The notes under the pieces: generated by a model
What the model saw: only the letters and a program-made list of their open reading frames with translations
Database searches by the model: none
What the model was told of the DNA's origin: nothing
NCBI RefSeq assembly: GCF_023111095.1
Contig: NZ_JALGYW010000001.1
Coordinates: 278,973-342,972 of the forward strand
Length of the DNA: 64,000 bases
Direction: 5' to 3'
Origin: Maribellus sp. YY47
Lineage (GTDB): Bacteria > Bacteroidota > Bacteroidia > Bacteroidales > Prolixibacteraceae
Shown here: positions 42,674-52,555 of the stretch, piece by piece
How the letters are laid out: the number at the start of each line of letters is the position of its first letter
How positions within the stretch are numbered: position 1 is the first letter of the stretch
Translations under genes and position numbers: made by a program

Positions 42674-44113
42674 TTATTTCAAAACATTGGTTAAAACTAC
42701 TCCGTCCTTGTAGCGGGTAATATTTCCGTTGAGGTCGTACAATTCGACCAAAACAACATAAACACCCAATTTTTGGACTTGTCCGTTTTCATTGGTGCCG
42801 TTCCACGAAAGCCTTTCCGATATTCCCAAAACATTGTTTTGTGCCAACTGTGTTATTTGCCGTCCGGCTGCATCAAATACCCAAACATTGCAGAGGTAAC
42901 CGGGTTTGTCGAGTTGAAAGTGAATGAAATACTCGTCGTTGTAACCGTCACTGTTGGGTGAGAACGATTCAGGATCGAAACTTACGGTTGCCTTTTCAGC
43001 GAGGTCGTTTTCTGTTTGTGAATTTGTATAACCGGGTGTGCCGTAGCCCGATAACGATGAGGCCGAGTGCCAGTTGTCTGGTTGGTTGGTAGCAGAGGTA
43101 AACGAAATTCGTTCGAGCGAAATTCCCTCGCGGTCATGAAACACTGGAAGATGCAGGTCTTCGGTGTAATGCAACTCATCGATTACTTCCAGCTCGTTGT
43201 TGAGCAAAACCACGTAATCTTCATCATTATTAAAAGAGGGGAATTTTTCCATTTGCAGAAAACAGTCGGTGCACTCGATGGAAAACCAGGGGAAAACGCC
43301 GTTTGTATCTTTGGTAAGCGCGAGGTAACTGCCGGGTTCGAAGTAAAGTTTTTCGGTGGTGAGCGAATAAATTTGAGTGAGTTCCAGTTTCGTGTCTCTC
43401 GAGGCCAGGTATAGTTTATTGAGTGGGATTTGCTTTTCCGAATAGTTGTAAATCTCCACATAATCTTCGCCTTCCGGAACCGGGTTAAAAAGCACTTCGC
43501 TGATCAGTATGTCGCCGGGCTCAATAAACACCGGATCCTTTTCTTCGCCGCTTACCACCACTTCATCCAAAATCACTTTATCCGATGCATAATGATTGTT
43601 CATCTGTACCACGATCTGCAGCCTTTCTCCATTCAAATTGGTTTGGCGGGCAGTGTCAAGCCCCCAGTTTCCATAGTTTTCTCCCTTGCTTTCAAAAAGA
43701 AAAACAGGGCCGTCATCGATTTGATAAAAGGCTTTCAGATATTTTGTCTCTTCGTTTTTGCCGCTTCCCGTTTCGCTGGCAATGAGCTGAATGTTGACGT
43801 TGGTATATTCCGAAATATCGATTTCTTCAGAGTACCAAACCACTTCGCCATTAATGTCGCGGCATTCAAACCTTCCTCCCGAAGTGGAAACTGTTTTGGC
43901 ATAGTCGTCAGCATTTGAAAGCGAAACATTGGGGTATTCCAAAGTCCAGGATGTGATGCCTTCAAAATCGGAGAGTACAGTGCTCCCGTCGTCAGATCCC
44001 CAAATGCCTTTTTCAGGAAGAGAGAAATGCTCACTCCATATTTCCTGAGAATGCCCCGGCAGGCTATAAAAGACAAGGAGGAATGTTAATATTTTTGGAA
44101 GATTGGGCCTCAT
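42674..44113 (-). CDS. Secreted lamin-tail-domain protein with C-terminal gliding-motility/T9SS-type domain
   Basis: A 479-residue exported protein. A signal peptide ([23 protein letters not shown]) is followed by a beta-sandwich with acidic loops, then a lamin-tail domain near 200-310 ([24 protein letters not shown]), and a C-terminal ~95-residue domain ([12 protein letters not shown]... [10 protein letters not shown]... [11 protein letters not shown]) of the kind that ends many type IX secreted proteins. A surface role is likely; lamin-tail domains in bacteria often accompany nucleases or adhesins, but no catalytic motif is visible here. It is divergent from asd. Confidence 0.85.
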   Translation of the reverse strand: MRPNLPKILTFLLVFYSLPGHSQEIWSEHFSLPEKGIWGSDDGSTVLSDFEGITSWTLEYPNVSLSNADDYAKTVSTSGGRFECRDINGEVVWYSEEIDISEYTNVNIQLIASETGSGKNEETKYLKAFYQIDDGPVFLFESKGENYGNWGLDTARQTNLNGERLQIVVQMNNHYASDKVILDEVVVSGEEKDPVFIEPGDILISEVLFNPVPEGEDYVEIYNYSEKQIPLNKLYLASRDTKLELTQIYSLTTEKLYFEPGSYLALTKDTNGVFPWFSIECTDCFLQMEKFPSFNNDEDYVVLLNNELEVIDELHYTEDLHLPVFHDREGISLERISFTSATNQPDNWHSASSLSGYGTPGYTNSQTENDLAEKATVSFDPESFSPNSDGYNDEYFIHFQLDKPGYLCNVWVFDAAGRQITQLAQNNVLGISERLSWNGTNENGQVQKLGVYVVLVELYDLNGNITRYKDGVVLTNVLK

Positions 44114-44138
44114 AACATTACAATTATTTGCAAAATAC

Positions 44139-44146
44139 TAACTTTG
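44139..44146 (+). promoter_or_regulatory. -7 promoter element of asd
   Basis: TAACTTTG, a perfect TAnnTTTG match. A possible TTG start at 44144 lies inside it, so translation begins at ATG 44195. Confidence 0.7.
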
Positions 44147-44194
44147 GCCCACTTAATTGATAGCAAGGACTTTAATTTATTAAAAGATTCAAAC

Positions 44195-45205
44195 ATGAGA
44201 GTTGCAATTGTTGGCGTGAGCGGTGCCGTAGGACAGGAGTTCCTGAAAGTGCTCGCAGAGAGAAATTTCCCGATGGACGAGCTCGTGATTTTTGGCTCGG
44301 CAAGGAGTGCCGGCCGTACCTACGAATTCAAGGGTAAACAGCTTACTGTAAAGGAACTCAAGCATGGCGACGATTTTAAAGATATTGATATTGCCTTGAC
44401 TTCTGCCGGTGCAAGTATTTCAAAAGAATATGCTGAAACCATCACCAAGCACGGAGCTATCATGATTGATAATTCGAGCGCATTTCGTTACGACGACGAC
44501 GTACCATTGGTTGTGCCCGAAGTAAACCCGGAAGATGCCTTGAATCGTCCGCGTAATATCATTGCCAATCCAAACTGTTCAACCATTCAGATGGTGGTAG
44601 CGCTGAAGCCTATTGAAGATCTTTCTCCGATCAAAAGCATTCATGTAGCTACTTATCAGGCAGCGAGCGGTGCAGGTGCACAGGGAATTGCCGAATTGGA
44701 AAACCAGGTGAAAGAAGTAGCCAATGGTGAAGAACCAACGATCAGTAAATTTCCGTATCAGTTGGCGATGAATATCATCCCGCAAATTGATGTTTTCCTG
44801 GATAACGATTATACCAAGGAAGAGATGAAAATGAACTGGGAAACCAAGAAAATTATGCACACCGATGCCGAAGTGAGTGCAACCTGTGTGCGTATCCCGG
44901 TAGCCCGTGCCCACTCTGAAGCGGTTTGGGTGGAAACCGAAAAACCACTTTCGGTGGAAGAAGTAAAAGCTGCATTCGAAAATTTCGAAGGATTAACGGT
45001 TGTTGACAAGCCTGCAGAAAAACAATATCCGATGCCGTTGTTTGTGTCGGGTAAAGACGATGTTTATGTGGGAAGAATTCGCAAAGACGTTGCCAATCCA
45101 AACGGAATCACTTTCTGGTGTGTAGGCGACCAAATTAAAAAAGGTGCGGCTTTAAATGCAGTACAAATTGCTGAATGGCTGGTGGCCAAAGGAGAAGTAA
45201 AATAA
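44195..45205 (+). CDS. asd: Aspartate-semialdehyde dehydrogenase
   Basis: A 336-residue enzyme reducing aspartyl phosphate to aspartate semialdehyde, the step after aspartate kinase. [17 protein letters not shown] is the NADP-binding start; [10 protein letters not shown] carries the catalytic cysteine; SGAGAQGI and the [12 protein letters not shown] histidine region complete the active site. The upstream extension (17 residues from 44144) would begin within the promoter and is rejected. lysC is 22 kb away in the same orientation. A perfect terminator follows. Confidence 0.95.
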   Translation: MRVAIVGVSGAVGQEFLKVLAERNFPMDELVIFGSARSAGRTYEFKGKQLTVKELKHGDDFKDIDIALTSAGASISKEYAETITKHGAIMIDNSSAFRYDDDVPLVVPEVNPEDALNRPRNIIANPNCSTIQMVVALKPIEDLSPIKSIHVATYQAASGAGAQGIAELENQVKEVANGEEPTISKFPYQLAMNIIPQIDVFLDNDYTKEEMKMNWETKKIMHTDAEVSATCVRIPVARAHSEAVWVETEKPLSVEEVKAAFENFEGLTVVDKPAEKQYPMPLFVSGKDDVYVGRIRKDVANPNGITFWCVGDQIKKGAALNAVQIAEWLVAKGEVK

Positions 45206-45231
45206 GACGTTAGCTCATATCATATTACAAG

Positions 45232-45258
45232 AAAGTCCGGTAACTCCGGACTTTTTTT
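45232..45258 (+). terminator. Terminator of asd
   Basis: AAAGTCCGG (45232-45240) and CCGGACTTT (45246-45254), a perfect 9-bp stem with a TAACT loop and a continuing T run. Confidence 0.92.
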
Positions 45259-45315
45259 GTTTTTGAGACTTCCGTATTTTTAGTAAATTATACCGGATCT
45301 AAATTACAGGCATTT

Positions 45316-46863
45316 ATGGAACCAATTGACACCGTTGAATTGCGACAATTAAATCTGGGAGATTACGAAGAACTCAAGAAGTCGATGATTGAGGCCTACT
45401 CCAATTGGCCGGGTGCTTACTGGGGTGAGCTGCATTTTCAAAAGCTGTTAAAGATTTTTCCGGAAGGGCAGCTGGCTGTGCTGGTGAACGATGTAGTTGT
45501 CGGGTGTGCTCTTTCTATCATCGTAAAATACGAATTGTTTGGTGACGATCATACCTACCAGGAAATAACAGGCAATTACACTTTCAACACCCATAATCCG
45601 AAAGGAAATGTACTTTACGGAATCGATGTTTTTATCCGTCCCGATTATCGCGGGCTGCGTATTGGTCGCCGGTTGTACGATGCGCGGAAAGAGCTTTGTG
45701 AAAACCTCAATTTAAAAGCGATTGTGTTTGGAGGGCGTATCCCAAATTATCACCTGCACGCCAGCGAAGTAACTCCGAAGGAATTCATTCAAAAGGTGAA
45801 GTTGCGCGAATTGTATGATCCCACCTTAACTTTTCAGCTTTCGAACGATTTCCATGTTAAAAAAATTTTGAAGGGTTACATGCCGGGTGATAAAGAATCG
45901 AAAGAATATGCTGTTTTGCTTCAGTGGGACAATATTTATTACCAGAAAACTTCGGATAAAGCCGGAGCGCACAAGTCTGTCGTTCGCATTGGATTGATAC
46001 AATGGCAAATGCGGCTTTATAAAGATATTGGTGAGTTGTTCACCCAGGTGGAATATTTTGTGGATGCAGTTTCGAGTTATAAAAGTGACTTTGTTTTGTT
46101 TCCCGAGTTTTTTAATGCTCCGTTGATGGCCGACTACAATCACCTTTCAGAGGCGAAGGCCATTCGGAAGCTGGCTGAATATACCGATGAGATCAAAGAG
46201 CGTTTTACCAAACTCGCAATTTCATACAATATCAATATTATCACCGGAAGCATGCCGGCGGTGAAAGATGAAAAACTGTATAACGTCGGATTTGTGTGCC
46301 GGAGAAACGGAACTTCTGAAATGTACGAGAAAATTCACGTCACACCCGACGAGGCAAAATGGTGGGGCTTGTCGGGAGGAAACACCGTCGAAGTTTTTGA
46401 AACGGATTGTGGCCCGATCGGGGTGTTGATTTGTTATGACGTTGAGTTTCCCGAACTTCCAAGAATTCTTGCGCAGCAGGGGATGAATATATTATTTGTT
46501 CCGTTCCTGACAGATACACAAAACGGATACTCGCGGGTACGTTATTGTGCCCGTGCCCGTGCTATTGAGAACGAATGCTATGTGGCCATTGCCGGTTCGG
46601 TTGGAAATTTACCCAAGGTCGAAAACATGGACATTCAGTTTGCGCAGTCGGTGGTATTTACTCCCAGCGATTTTTCGTTTCCTGCCAACGGCATAAAAGC
46701 AGAAGCAACAGCCAACACCGAAATGATTCTGGTGGCCGATGCTGATCTTGACCTGCTCAAAGAACTCCACTCTTTTGGCGCGGTGCGTAATTTAAAAGAC
46801 AGGAGAACCGACTTGTATTCGGTTTGCCTGAATAAGCAGGGCGATGAAAATTGTAAGGAGTAA
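45316..46863 (+). CDS. GNAT acetyltransferase fused to a carbon-nitrogen hydrolase (nitrilase superfamily)
   Basis: A 515-residue two-domain protein. Residues ~8-200 form a GNAT fold (DVFIRPDYRGLRIGRRLYDARKEL is the acetyl-CoA binding loop). Residues ~225-505 are a nitrilase-superfamily hydrolase with the Glu-Lys-Cys triad in LFPEFFNAP, MYEKIHVTP and VLICYDVEFPE. The two-domain form is widespread, and several genomes carry it as a single gene. The reaction is unknown: an amide could be hydrolysed and the freed amine acetylated, but this is conjecture. It is a single gene, convergent with hflX with 4 bp between stops. Confidence 0.9.
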   Translation: MEPIDTVELRQLNLGDYEELKKSMIEAYSNWPGAYWGELHFQKLLKIFPEGQLAVLVNDVVVGCALSIIVKYELFGDDHTYQEITGNYTFNTHNPKGNVLYGIDVFIRPDYRGLRIGRRLYDARKELCENLNLKAIVFGGRIPNYHLHASEVTPKEFIQKVKLRELYDPTLTFQLSNDFHVKKILKGYMPGDKESKEYAVLLQWDNIYYQKTSDKAGAHKSVVRIGLIQWQMRLYKDIGELFTQVEYFVDAVSSYKSDFVLFPEFFNAPLMADYNHLSEAKAIRKLAEYTDEIKERFTKLAISYNINIITGSMPAVKDEKLYNVGFVCRRNGTSEMYEKIHVTPDEAKWWGLSGGNTVEVFETDCGPIGVLICYDVEFPELPRILAQQGMNILFVPFLTDTQNGYSRVRYCARARAIENECYVAIAGSVGNLPKVENMDIQFAQSVVFTPSDFSFPANGIKAEATANTEMILVADADLDLLKELHSFGAVRNLKDRRTDLYSVCLNKQGDENCKE

Positions 46864-46867
46864 ATAA

Positions 46868-48067
46868 TTACTCCTCTGTAATTTCATACAGATAATCGTT
46901 GAACGGAAAACGTTGAACATGTATCTTTTTCACCGCTTCGTATAAATTCTGCTTGAAAGAATCGATGTTTTCCTTCTCAATCGCAGAAATAAACAAAGCA
47001 GGAGTATTGTTTTTTGCCATCCACGAGTTTTTCCATTCATCCAGGGTGAAATTGGCCTTTGTACGTGGTGTCAAGTCATCTTCATCTTTTTCTTCGTGCG
47101 AGAACGCATCAATTTTATTAAAGATGTAAATCAGCGGTTTATCACCGGCATCAATTTCCTTTAAGGTATTGTTAACAGTTTCGATCTGTTCTTCAAAACC
47201 GGAATGTGAAATGTCTACAATGTGCAAGAGAATGTCGGCTTCGCGCACTTCATCGAGGGTCGATTTGAACGATTCAACCAGTCCGTGAGGAAGTTTGCGG
47301 ATAAACCCAACGGTATCGGCCAGCAGAAAAGGAATATTTTCGATAACTACTTTTCTGACGGTGGTATCGAGGGTTGCAAAAAGTTTATTTTCGGCAAACA
47401 CTTCTGATTTGGCCATCATATTCATGATCGTCGATTTTCCGACGTTGGTGTATCCGACCAAAGCAACCCGAACCAGCTTCCCGCGGTTTTTCCGCTGAGT
47501 TGCTTTTTGCTTGTCGATTTTTATCAGCTGTTCCTTTAGCCGGGCAATTTTTTCGAGGATAATACGGCGGTCGGTTTCAATCTGAGTTTCCCCCGGACCG
47601 CGCATCCCGATACCTCCCCGCTGACGCTCAAGGTGGGTCCACATTCTTGTTAGTCGCGGGAGCAGGTATTGATATTGTGCCAGTTCTACCTGCGTTTTTG
47701 CATGAGCGGTTTGTGCTCGTTTGGCAAAAATATCCAGAATAAGGTTGGTCCGGTCCAGAATTTTGCATTCCAGCTGGCGTTCTATATTCCGAAGCTGCGT
47801 GGGCGAAAGCTCGTCATCGAAAATAACAGTATCGGCTTCCACTACTTTAATGTAATTGCCAATTTCCTCAAGTTTCCCCGGGCCAACAAAGGTGGCTTTG
47901 TTGGGGACATCCATTTTCTGGGTAAATTTCTTCAAAACAACAGCACCCGCTGTGTCGGCCAGAAACTCCAGTTCATCCAGATATTCCTTAACCTGACGTT
48001 CGTCCTGCTGAGAGTTGATTAATCCAACAATTACTGCTTTTTCTGTTATAGGTGCTGTTTCTATCAT
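46868..48067 (-). CDS. hflX: GTPase HflX
   Basis: A 399-residue ribosome-associated GTPase that splits stalled ribosomes. The N-terminal HflX domain (FDDELSPTQLRNIE) is followed by a coiled linker with RGGIGMRGPGETQIETDRR, and the G domain has GYTNVGKST, DTVGFIRKLP and NKID. The last ~20 residues (RFPFNDYLYEITEE) are the short C-terminal tail. Its start lies 18 bp from the terminator of the TonB-like gene, so it has its own promoter in that gap or further upstream. Confidence 0.95.
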   Translation of the reverse strand: MIETAPITEKAVIVGLINSQQDERQVKEYLDELEFLADTAGAVVLKKFTQKMDVPNKATFVGPGKLEEIGNYIKVVEADTVIFDDELSPTQLRNIERQLECKILDRTNLILDIFAKRAQTAHAKTQVELAQYQYLLPRLTRMWTHLERQRGGIGMRGPGETQIETDRRIILEKIARLKEQLIKIDKQKATQRKNRGKLVRVALVGYTNVGKSTIMNMMAKSEVFAENKLFATLDTTVRKVVIENIPFLLADTVGFIRKLPHGLVESFKSTLDEVREADILLHIVDISHSGFEEQIETVNNTLKEIDAGDKPLIYIFNKIDAFSHEEKDEDDLTPRTKANFTLDEWKNSWMAKNNTPALFISAIEKENIDSFKQNLYEAVKKIHVQRFPFNDYLYEITEE

Positions 48068-48084
48068 TGTCTAATTTTTAATCA

Positions 48085-48117
48085 CAAAAAAACTCCTGCT
48101 TCATAAGAAACAGGAGT
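48085..48117 (-). terminator. Terminator of the TonB-like gene
   Basis: ACTCCTG (48092-48098) and CAGGAGT (48111-48117) pair, with extra TTC/GAA pairs in the loop; on the minus strand seven T residues follow. Confidence 0.9.
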
Positions 48118-48140
48118 GCAAAGATATTGTCTTTCTGTTA

Positions 48141-48827
48141 TTACTGCAACACGAAGTTAATTGGCACCGTGTACGATACATTAACTGGTTTGCCACGTTG
48201 TTTTCCGGGCTTCCATGTAGGAAGGCTGTTTACAACGCGAAGCGCTTCTTTGTCGAGCGACGGGTCAACACCCCTTGCAATACTTGCATTGGTTACTTTT
48301 CCGTCTTTTCCAACAACGAAAGTTACATAAACTTTACCCTGGATACCGTTTTCCTGAGCGATTACAGGATATTTGATAGCGTTGGCAATGTATTTACGCA
48401 ATGCCAGGTCACCACCCGGGAATTCAGGCATGTCTTCCACGATAAGGAAAACCTGAGCTTCATCTTCTTCTTCTTCTTCAGCAGTTTCAATTACCGGAGC
48501 AACATCGATCACGGTGTTTTCGTCTGCTTCTGAGTCGATCTCGAGTTCGTCTTCAATTTTCACCTCGTCGCTTACAATATTCAATACTTCAACAACTTTT
48601 GGTGGTGGTGGTGGTGGCGGTGGTTTTACTTGCTGTTCACGAGTGATCGGAATGATTTCTTCTTCCACTTCCTGTGCCTGAACTTGTCCCAGCGAATCAG
48701 CTTTGCTTGGCTTGGTAGTCCATTCAAAGGCAACAAGTGTGATGCCTAAAGCCACAACCAATCCCAACAACCAGTAAGTATTCTTACGGCCTTCGAGATC
48801 AGCTTTCGGCGATTTTTTAAGTTCCAT
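48141..48827 (-). CDS. TonB-family energy transducer
   Basis: A 228-residue inner-membrane protein. One N-terminal helix (WLLGLVVALGITLVAF, about 19-35) is followed by a periplasmic stretch with eight consecutive prolines (70-77), an acidic linker (ETAEEEEEDEAQ) and a C-terminal TonB domain (GGDLALRKYIANAIKYPVIAQENGIQGKVYVTF... reading VSYTVPINFVLQ at the end). It would transmit proton-motive force to outer-membrane receptors. ExbB/ExbD and receptor genes are not in the window, so which receptor it serves is unknown. Confidence 0.93.
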   Translation of the reverse strand: MELKKSPKADLEGRKNTYWLLGLVVALGITLVAFEWTTKPSKADSLGQVQAQEVEEEIIPITREQQVKPPPPPPPPKVVEVLNIVSDEVKIEDELEIDSEADENTVIDVAPVIETAEEEEEDEAQVFLIVEDMPEFPGGDLALRKYIANAIKYPVIAQENGIQGKVYVTFVVGKDGKVTNASIARGVDPSLDKEALRVVNSLPTWKPGKQRGKPVNVSYTVPINFVLQ

Positions 48828-49024
48828 ACTTAGCTATTTTTACTTGTTTTATTCGAATTTTAGTCCCTTAAAAACGGGGTTTAAAGATAGAAAATAATAT
48901 TTATTTCCAAGCTCTAAATACTTTAATTTAATGTAGAATGTAATTCCCCGTAATGAACACTGTTCATGAATAAATCTAAGATCTGTCCGTTTGAATGAAC
49001 AACAAAAACTTTACCAAATTTTTA

Positions 49025-49057
49025 TTGGATGTTTTGAAAAAAATATTTTTATATTTG
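49025..49057 (+). promoter_or_regulatory. Promoter of tRNA-Ala
   Basis: TATATTTG (49050-49057) is a perfect -7 box 11 bp before the tRNA; TTG at 49025-49027 is a possible -33 with a 22-bp spacer, slightly long. The remaining bases between 48828 and 49025 contain only the minus-strand control region of the TonB-like gene (TATCTTTA, 48889-48882). Confidence 0.65.
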
Positions 49058-49068
49058 CAACCTCAAAC

Positions 49069-49142
49069 GGGGGATTAGCTCAGTTGGCTAGAGCGTTTGA
49101 CTGGCAGTCAAAAGGTCATCGGTTCGATTCCGATATTCTCCA
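49069..49142 (+). tRNA. tRNA-Ala (anticodon GGC)
   Basis: The 74-nt cloverleaf starts GGGGGAT and its acceptor closes with ATTCTCC (49135-49141) plus discriminator A. The third acceptor pair is the G3-U70 wobble that marks alanine tRNAs. The anticodon stem TTTGA/TCAAA encloses CTGGCAG with anticodon GGC, reading GCC. The T arm is ATCGG-TTCGATT-CCGAT. The 3' CCA is not encoded (CACA follows). Confidence 0.95.
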
Positions 49143-49145
49143 CAA

Positions 49146-49177
49146 AAAGAGCGACATAAAATGCCGCTCTTTTTTTA
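49146..49177 (+). terminator. Terminator of tRNA-Ala
   Basis: AGAGCG (49148-49153) and CGCTCT (49165-49170) with an 11-nt loop and seven T residues; A-T pairs extend the stem on the flanks. Confidence 0.85.
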
Positions 49178-49194
49178 TGTCTTTATTTTTGGGT

Positions 49195-49878
49195 CTATTT
49201 TTTTTCAGGTGAAACCAGTTTGTACACAAAGCCGGCAATCAATGCACCAATAATCGGGGCTACCCAGAAAAGCCACAGTTGACCCAACGCCCAATCGCCA
49301 ACAAACAATGCCTGACTGGTGCTTCTTGCAGGGTTTACCGATGTGTTGGTAATTGGAATACTGATTAGATGGATAAGAGTTAGAGCTAAACCTATCGCAA
49401 TTCCTGCAAATCCTTTTGGCGCCTTCGAATGAGTGGCTCCCAAAATAACAATCAAAAACATAAAGGTCATTACGATTTCAGAAACGAGTCCCGAAAGCAT
49501 ACTGTATCCGTCGGGGGAGTAGTCGCCAAAGCCGTTGGCGGCAAAACTGCCAATTTCTTTTCCGGAGCCGGTAATAATAATGTATAAGATGGCGGCACCC
49601 AGGGTTGCTCCCAGAACCTGGGAAATGATGTAGGGTAGGAGATTTTTGGCATCAAACCGTCCACCTGCCCAAAGACCGACCGATACCGCTGGATTCAAAT
49701 GGCAACCCGATACATGGCCGATGGCATATACCATTGTTAATACTGTAAGACCAAACGCAAGCGCTACTCCGGCAAAACCTATTCCGAGATCGGGATAGGC
49801 GGCAGCAAATACTGCACTTCCGCAACCACCGATTACCAACCACATGGTTCCAATAAATTCAGCAACTAATTTTTTCAT
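49195..49878 (-). CDS. aqpZ: Aquaporin (AqpZ type)
   Basis: A 227-residue membrane channel with six predicted helices and both pore motifs, HLNPAVSVG and SVNPARSTS; the histidine beside the first and the arginine after the second are those of water-selective AqpZ rather than glycerol channels. ATG 49878 ([12 protein letters not shown]) matches the family start; the longer frame to 49929 adds a non-homologous hydrophobic tail. The gene is single and points towards the tRNA. Confidence 0.93.
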   Translation of the reverse strand: MKKLVAEFIGTMWLVIGGCGSAVFAAAYPDLGIGFAGVALAFGLTVLTMVYAIGHVSGCHLNPAVSVGLWAGGRFDAKNLLPYIISQVLGATLGAAILYIIITGSGKEIGSFAANGFGDYSPDGYSMLSGLVSEIVMTFMFLIVILGATHSKAPKGFAGIAIGLALTLIHLISIPITNTSVNPARSTSQALFVGDWALGQLWLFWVAPIIGALIAGFVYKLVSPEKK

Positions 49879-50054
49879 GAAAATGATTTTTAGTGAAATA
49901 ATGAGTGATAAACATTTGTTTCTGTACAATTTAAAGGAAAATTGTGAGAAAAAGGAAAGGGTGCGGATTTAATTTCAGACAGATCGCAAATCTATAAAGC
50001 GAAATATCCGGATTGGGAGTTTCGGTATTAAATGAAAAGCAGTCGACGGGCGGG

Positions 50055-51269
50055 TTATTTTAAATCTATGACATCGGTGCCCAAAATCGGATCAGGACCA
50101 TTCGTTATTATAACGTCACCTTCGTTTAGTCCTGAAACAATTTCGCACCAGTCGCTGCCAACAGTGCCAAAAACCACTTCGGTTTTTATCGCTTTTTTGC
50201 CCTTCACCACATAAAGCGACTGACGTGTCGTGTTTCCAAATTCCGGCTGTTTCTTTAAGCGGAGTACATTTTTCTGGTCACTGATGATTATATCGAGTGG
50301 GAGGTTTTGATCCGGAATAAGTTTGGGATCACTTTTTTCGGTTAAATGAACATCGAATTGCATCCGCTCGTCCATAATTGGAATAATTTTTCCGATCTGA
50401 CCGTTCAAATCGCCTCCTTCAGCATGAACAACTACATTGTTGCCTGTTTTCAGCTGAAAGGAATATTTCGAGTCGATCATTCCAACCAGTTTAAAGGATG
50501 AAAGATCCGACATCCGCACCAGCATCCTCCCGGCTTCTATCCGTGAGCCGTTTTCTCCTCCTACTTCCAGTATCACTCCCGGAACAGGTGCGGTAACTTT
50601 GAGTTTGTTCAGCAGTGCTTTTTTATCGTTTAGGTTGGCTTTCTGTGTTTCAACCTGCAGTAACTGGCCGTTAATGTCTGCTTCCATTTGCGCAATACGC
50701 AGCGTATTTTTGTCGATCAGTTTCTGGAGGTCTTTTTCAGCCAGGTCAATTTCCTGGCGGGTTCTTTCCATCCTGTTTTCAGTGAGCGTGCCTGCTTTTA
50801 CCAGGTTCTCCTGATCAGTCAGCATCGTTTTTAGTTTCTCAATTCTGTTCTTCTTGACTTCTTCATTTTGTTTAAGATCGAGTTGTGTGCTTTCAGTATT
50901 GAGTTGGATCTTTTCCACTGCATTGATTTTAACTTCGAGTTGAGAAGTCATTCTTTCGATTTCATTTTGAACGCTTTCTCCGTCGAGCTCCAGGATCAGT
51001 TCGCCTTTCGAAACTTTATTACCCGGCGTTTTGTACACTTTTTTGATGATGCTTCTTTCGGGACAAAGAACCATGCGGTCTTTTTCTGATTCCACCGTTC
51101 CAAATGCCTTTATCGATGAAACTACCTCACCCCTGGAAATGGTGTCGGTTGTGTAGGATGGACTTTGGGTTGACGAATGATTGTTGCACCCACTTAACAG
51201 AACGACAATTATTCCGGTTAAAACAATTGTAACCGAGATTAACGAGACGAAACGTGTTTTATTTCCCAT
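50055..51269 (-). CDS. Lipoprotein of the HlyD/RND membrane-fusion family
   Basis: A 404-residue periplasmic adaptor. The N-terminus is hydrophobic and ends in the lipobox LLSGC, so it is lipid-anchored. A biotinyl/lipoyl-like half (VKSKG-type VSKGELILELDG), a long coiled-coil hairpin (about 105-200, rich in E, K, Q, L) and a second lipoyl half with VTAPVPGVI follow, then beta-barrel and membrane-proximal domains ending GLNEGDVIITNG. It would link an inner-membrane pump to an outer-membrane channel, but no permease or TolC-like gene is beside it. The start is ATG 51269; a TTG at 51293 extends the frame by eight residues. Confidence 0.85.
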   Translation of the reverse strand: MGNKTRFVSLISVTIVLTGIIVVLLSGCNNHSSTQSPSYTTDTISRGEVVSSIKAFGTVESEKDRMVLCPERSIIKKVYKTPGNKVSKGELILELDGESVQNEIERMTSQLEVKINAVEKIQLNTESTQLDLKQNEEVKKNRIEKLKTMLTDQENLVKAGTLTENRMERTRQEIDLAEKDLQKLIDKNTLRIAQMEADINGQLLQVETQKANLNDKKALLNKLKVTAPVPGVILEVGGENGSRIEAGRMLVRMSDLSSFKLVGMIDSKYSFQLKTGNNVVVHAEGGDLNGQIGKIIPIMDERMQFDVHLTEKSDPKLIPDQNLPLDIIISDQKNVLRLKKQPEFGNTTRQSLYVVKGKKAIKTEVVFGTVGSDWCEIVSGLNEGDVIITNGPDPILGTDVIDLK

Positions 51270-51764
51270 CGAGATGTTGGATAAGGTTTTCAATCAATAC
51301 TAACTGCCGAGCATCAGCAAAGGTATTAAAAATGAAGAAAAATCTTCAGGCTTTGCGTGCAGGTTTGGAAAATAAAACAATCATGATTCTCTGGAATCAT
51401 CAACAGGTATGAAAGTAAAGATTTTTACTTCTATCGGGGATTTGTTTACAATTTTTAATGCAGAACACCCAATGTAGAATTCGCAATATCCAATTTTCAG
51501 GATTTTGTTGAATATTTTACATTCAAAATTGAGAATGGGATATTTTTAATATTTGACTTTCAGAAAAAACCTTCATGACAATATTTTGTCACAAATCAGT
51601 ATGAAAGTCGTATAGCCAAATAGGTCGAGCTTTTCTTGGTGTCTTGGAACCCGCAGAAAAAACTGATAGCAGACTGAATGACCAAATCATTGTTGCCATA
51701 GAGCACGGACAGAAAATTATTTTCTTAAAAATTACTGCTATCGTTTACAGGGAGACTTTCACAG
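51270..51764. other. Long AT-rich intergenic region
   Basis: About 490 bp between the adaptor gene and the following terminator. The only structure noticed is a palindrome TGACAATATTTTGTCA (about 51574-51589) with 6-bp arms, possibly an operator. No frame here has homology, a promoter or a start that I would trust; base composition is unusually low in G+C for the window. Confidence 0.4.
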
Positions 51765-51790
51765 AAAAAGGTGGCTCAAAGAACCACCTT
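51765..51790 (-). terminator. Terminator of the DUF-like 233-residue gene
   Basis: AAGGTGG (51768-51774) and CCACCTT (51784-51790) pair; on the minus strand the stem is followed by TTTTTC. Confidence 0.75.
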
Positions 51791-51813
51791 CGTTTTATTA
51801 TTTTGCTGAAATT

Positions 51814-52515
51814 TTATTTCATTTTCTGTTCATACAGTTTTTGGATGTCGCTTAAGTATTCAACATCCATTTTGTCGGAGCGGATACGTACGGCTTCATA
51901 AAGTTTGCCATCTGAATAAATTGAAGCGCTGGCGGCATCAAACTCGTGGGCTTCCCAATTGTACTTCACGTCCATCGAAACTTTAATAAATTCTTCAGCG
52001 TCGAGGTAGCGCGAAATAAAAATATAGGCAAAAGTATCGTCTTCGGCGTTTTGGTAAATGCCCGATGCCAGTTCTTCCAACACGAGGAATTTCACAATTT
52101 TGGTGCGCGCTTCCAGTTTCCCGCTTAGTTTTTTGTTCATCAGGAAAGTAATTCCCTGCTTAAGATAGGCTTCCTGTATTTTTTCCACCAGATCAAGTTC
52201 GGGTAAATGCTTCAGCCTGATCGCATCCAGGTTCGTAGACCCAATGGTAATATAGGCTTTGCCTGCATCAAAATTCCAGTCGTACTGTTTTTCGATGTTT
52301 TGCGTTGCACGAAGGATTTCTTCCAGCGGATATTGTTTTCCCAATACCATGTATATATACATCGAACTGGCATCGGTAGGAAGTTCGTGGTAATAGCCCG
52401 GGAACGGATTCAGAGAGTCGAAAACCAGACTGCCTTTCAGGATTTTGTCATCCAATGCAACGAGAGTGTCATTTTTGGTGAGGTTTACAAAAACCTCCGT
52501 TTTTTTATTGTCCAT
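51814..52515 (-). CDS. Conserved-looking soluble protein of unknown function
   Basis: A 233-residue protein without a signal peptide or membrane segment, acidic, with mixed helices and strands (the repeating LDAIRLKHLPELDLVEKIQEAYLKQG helix region near the middle). No catalytic motif is apparent, and I do not recognise the family. It is transcribed divergently from the YgjP-like protease with 40 bp between starts and has its own terminator, so it is a single-gene unit. Confidence 0.65.
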   Translation of the reverse strand: MDNKKTEVFVNLTKNDTLVALDDKILKGSLVFDSLNPFPGYYHELPTDASSMYIYMVLGKQYPLEEILRATQNIEKQYDWNFDAGKAYITIGSTNLDAIRLKHLPELDLVEKIQEAYLKQGITFLMNKKLSGKLEARTKIVKFLVLEELASGIYQNAEDDTFAYIFISRYLDAEEFIKVSMDVKYNWEAHEFDAASASIYSDGKLYEAVRIRSDKMDVEYLSDIQKLYEQKMK

Positions 52516-52555
52516 GTTTGATATCTTTGGTTTCGAATTTTTATTAGAATAACAG

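Noticed and set aside
51644-51901. 85-codon open frame on the plus strand
   Set aside because: It overlaps the terminator and 3' end of the 233-residue gene, has no promoter and no homology-like features.
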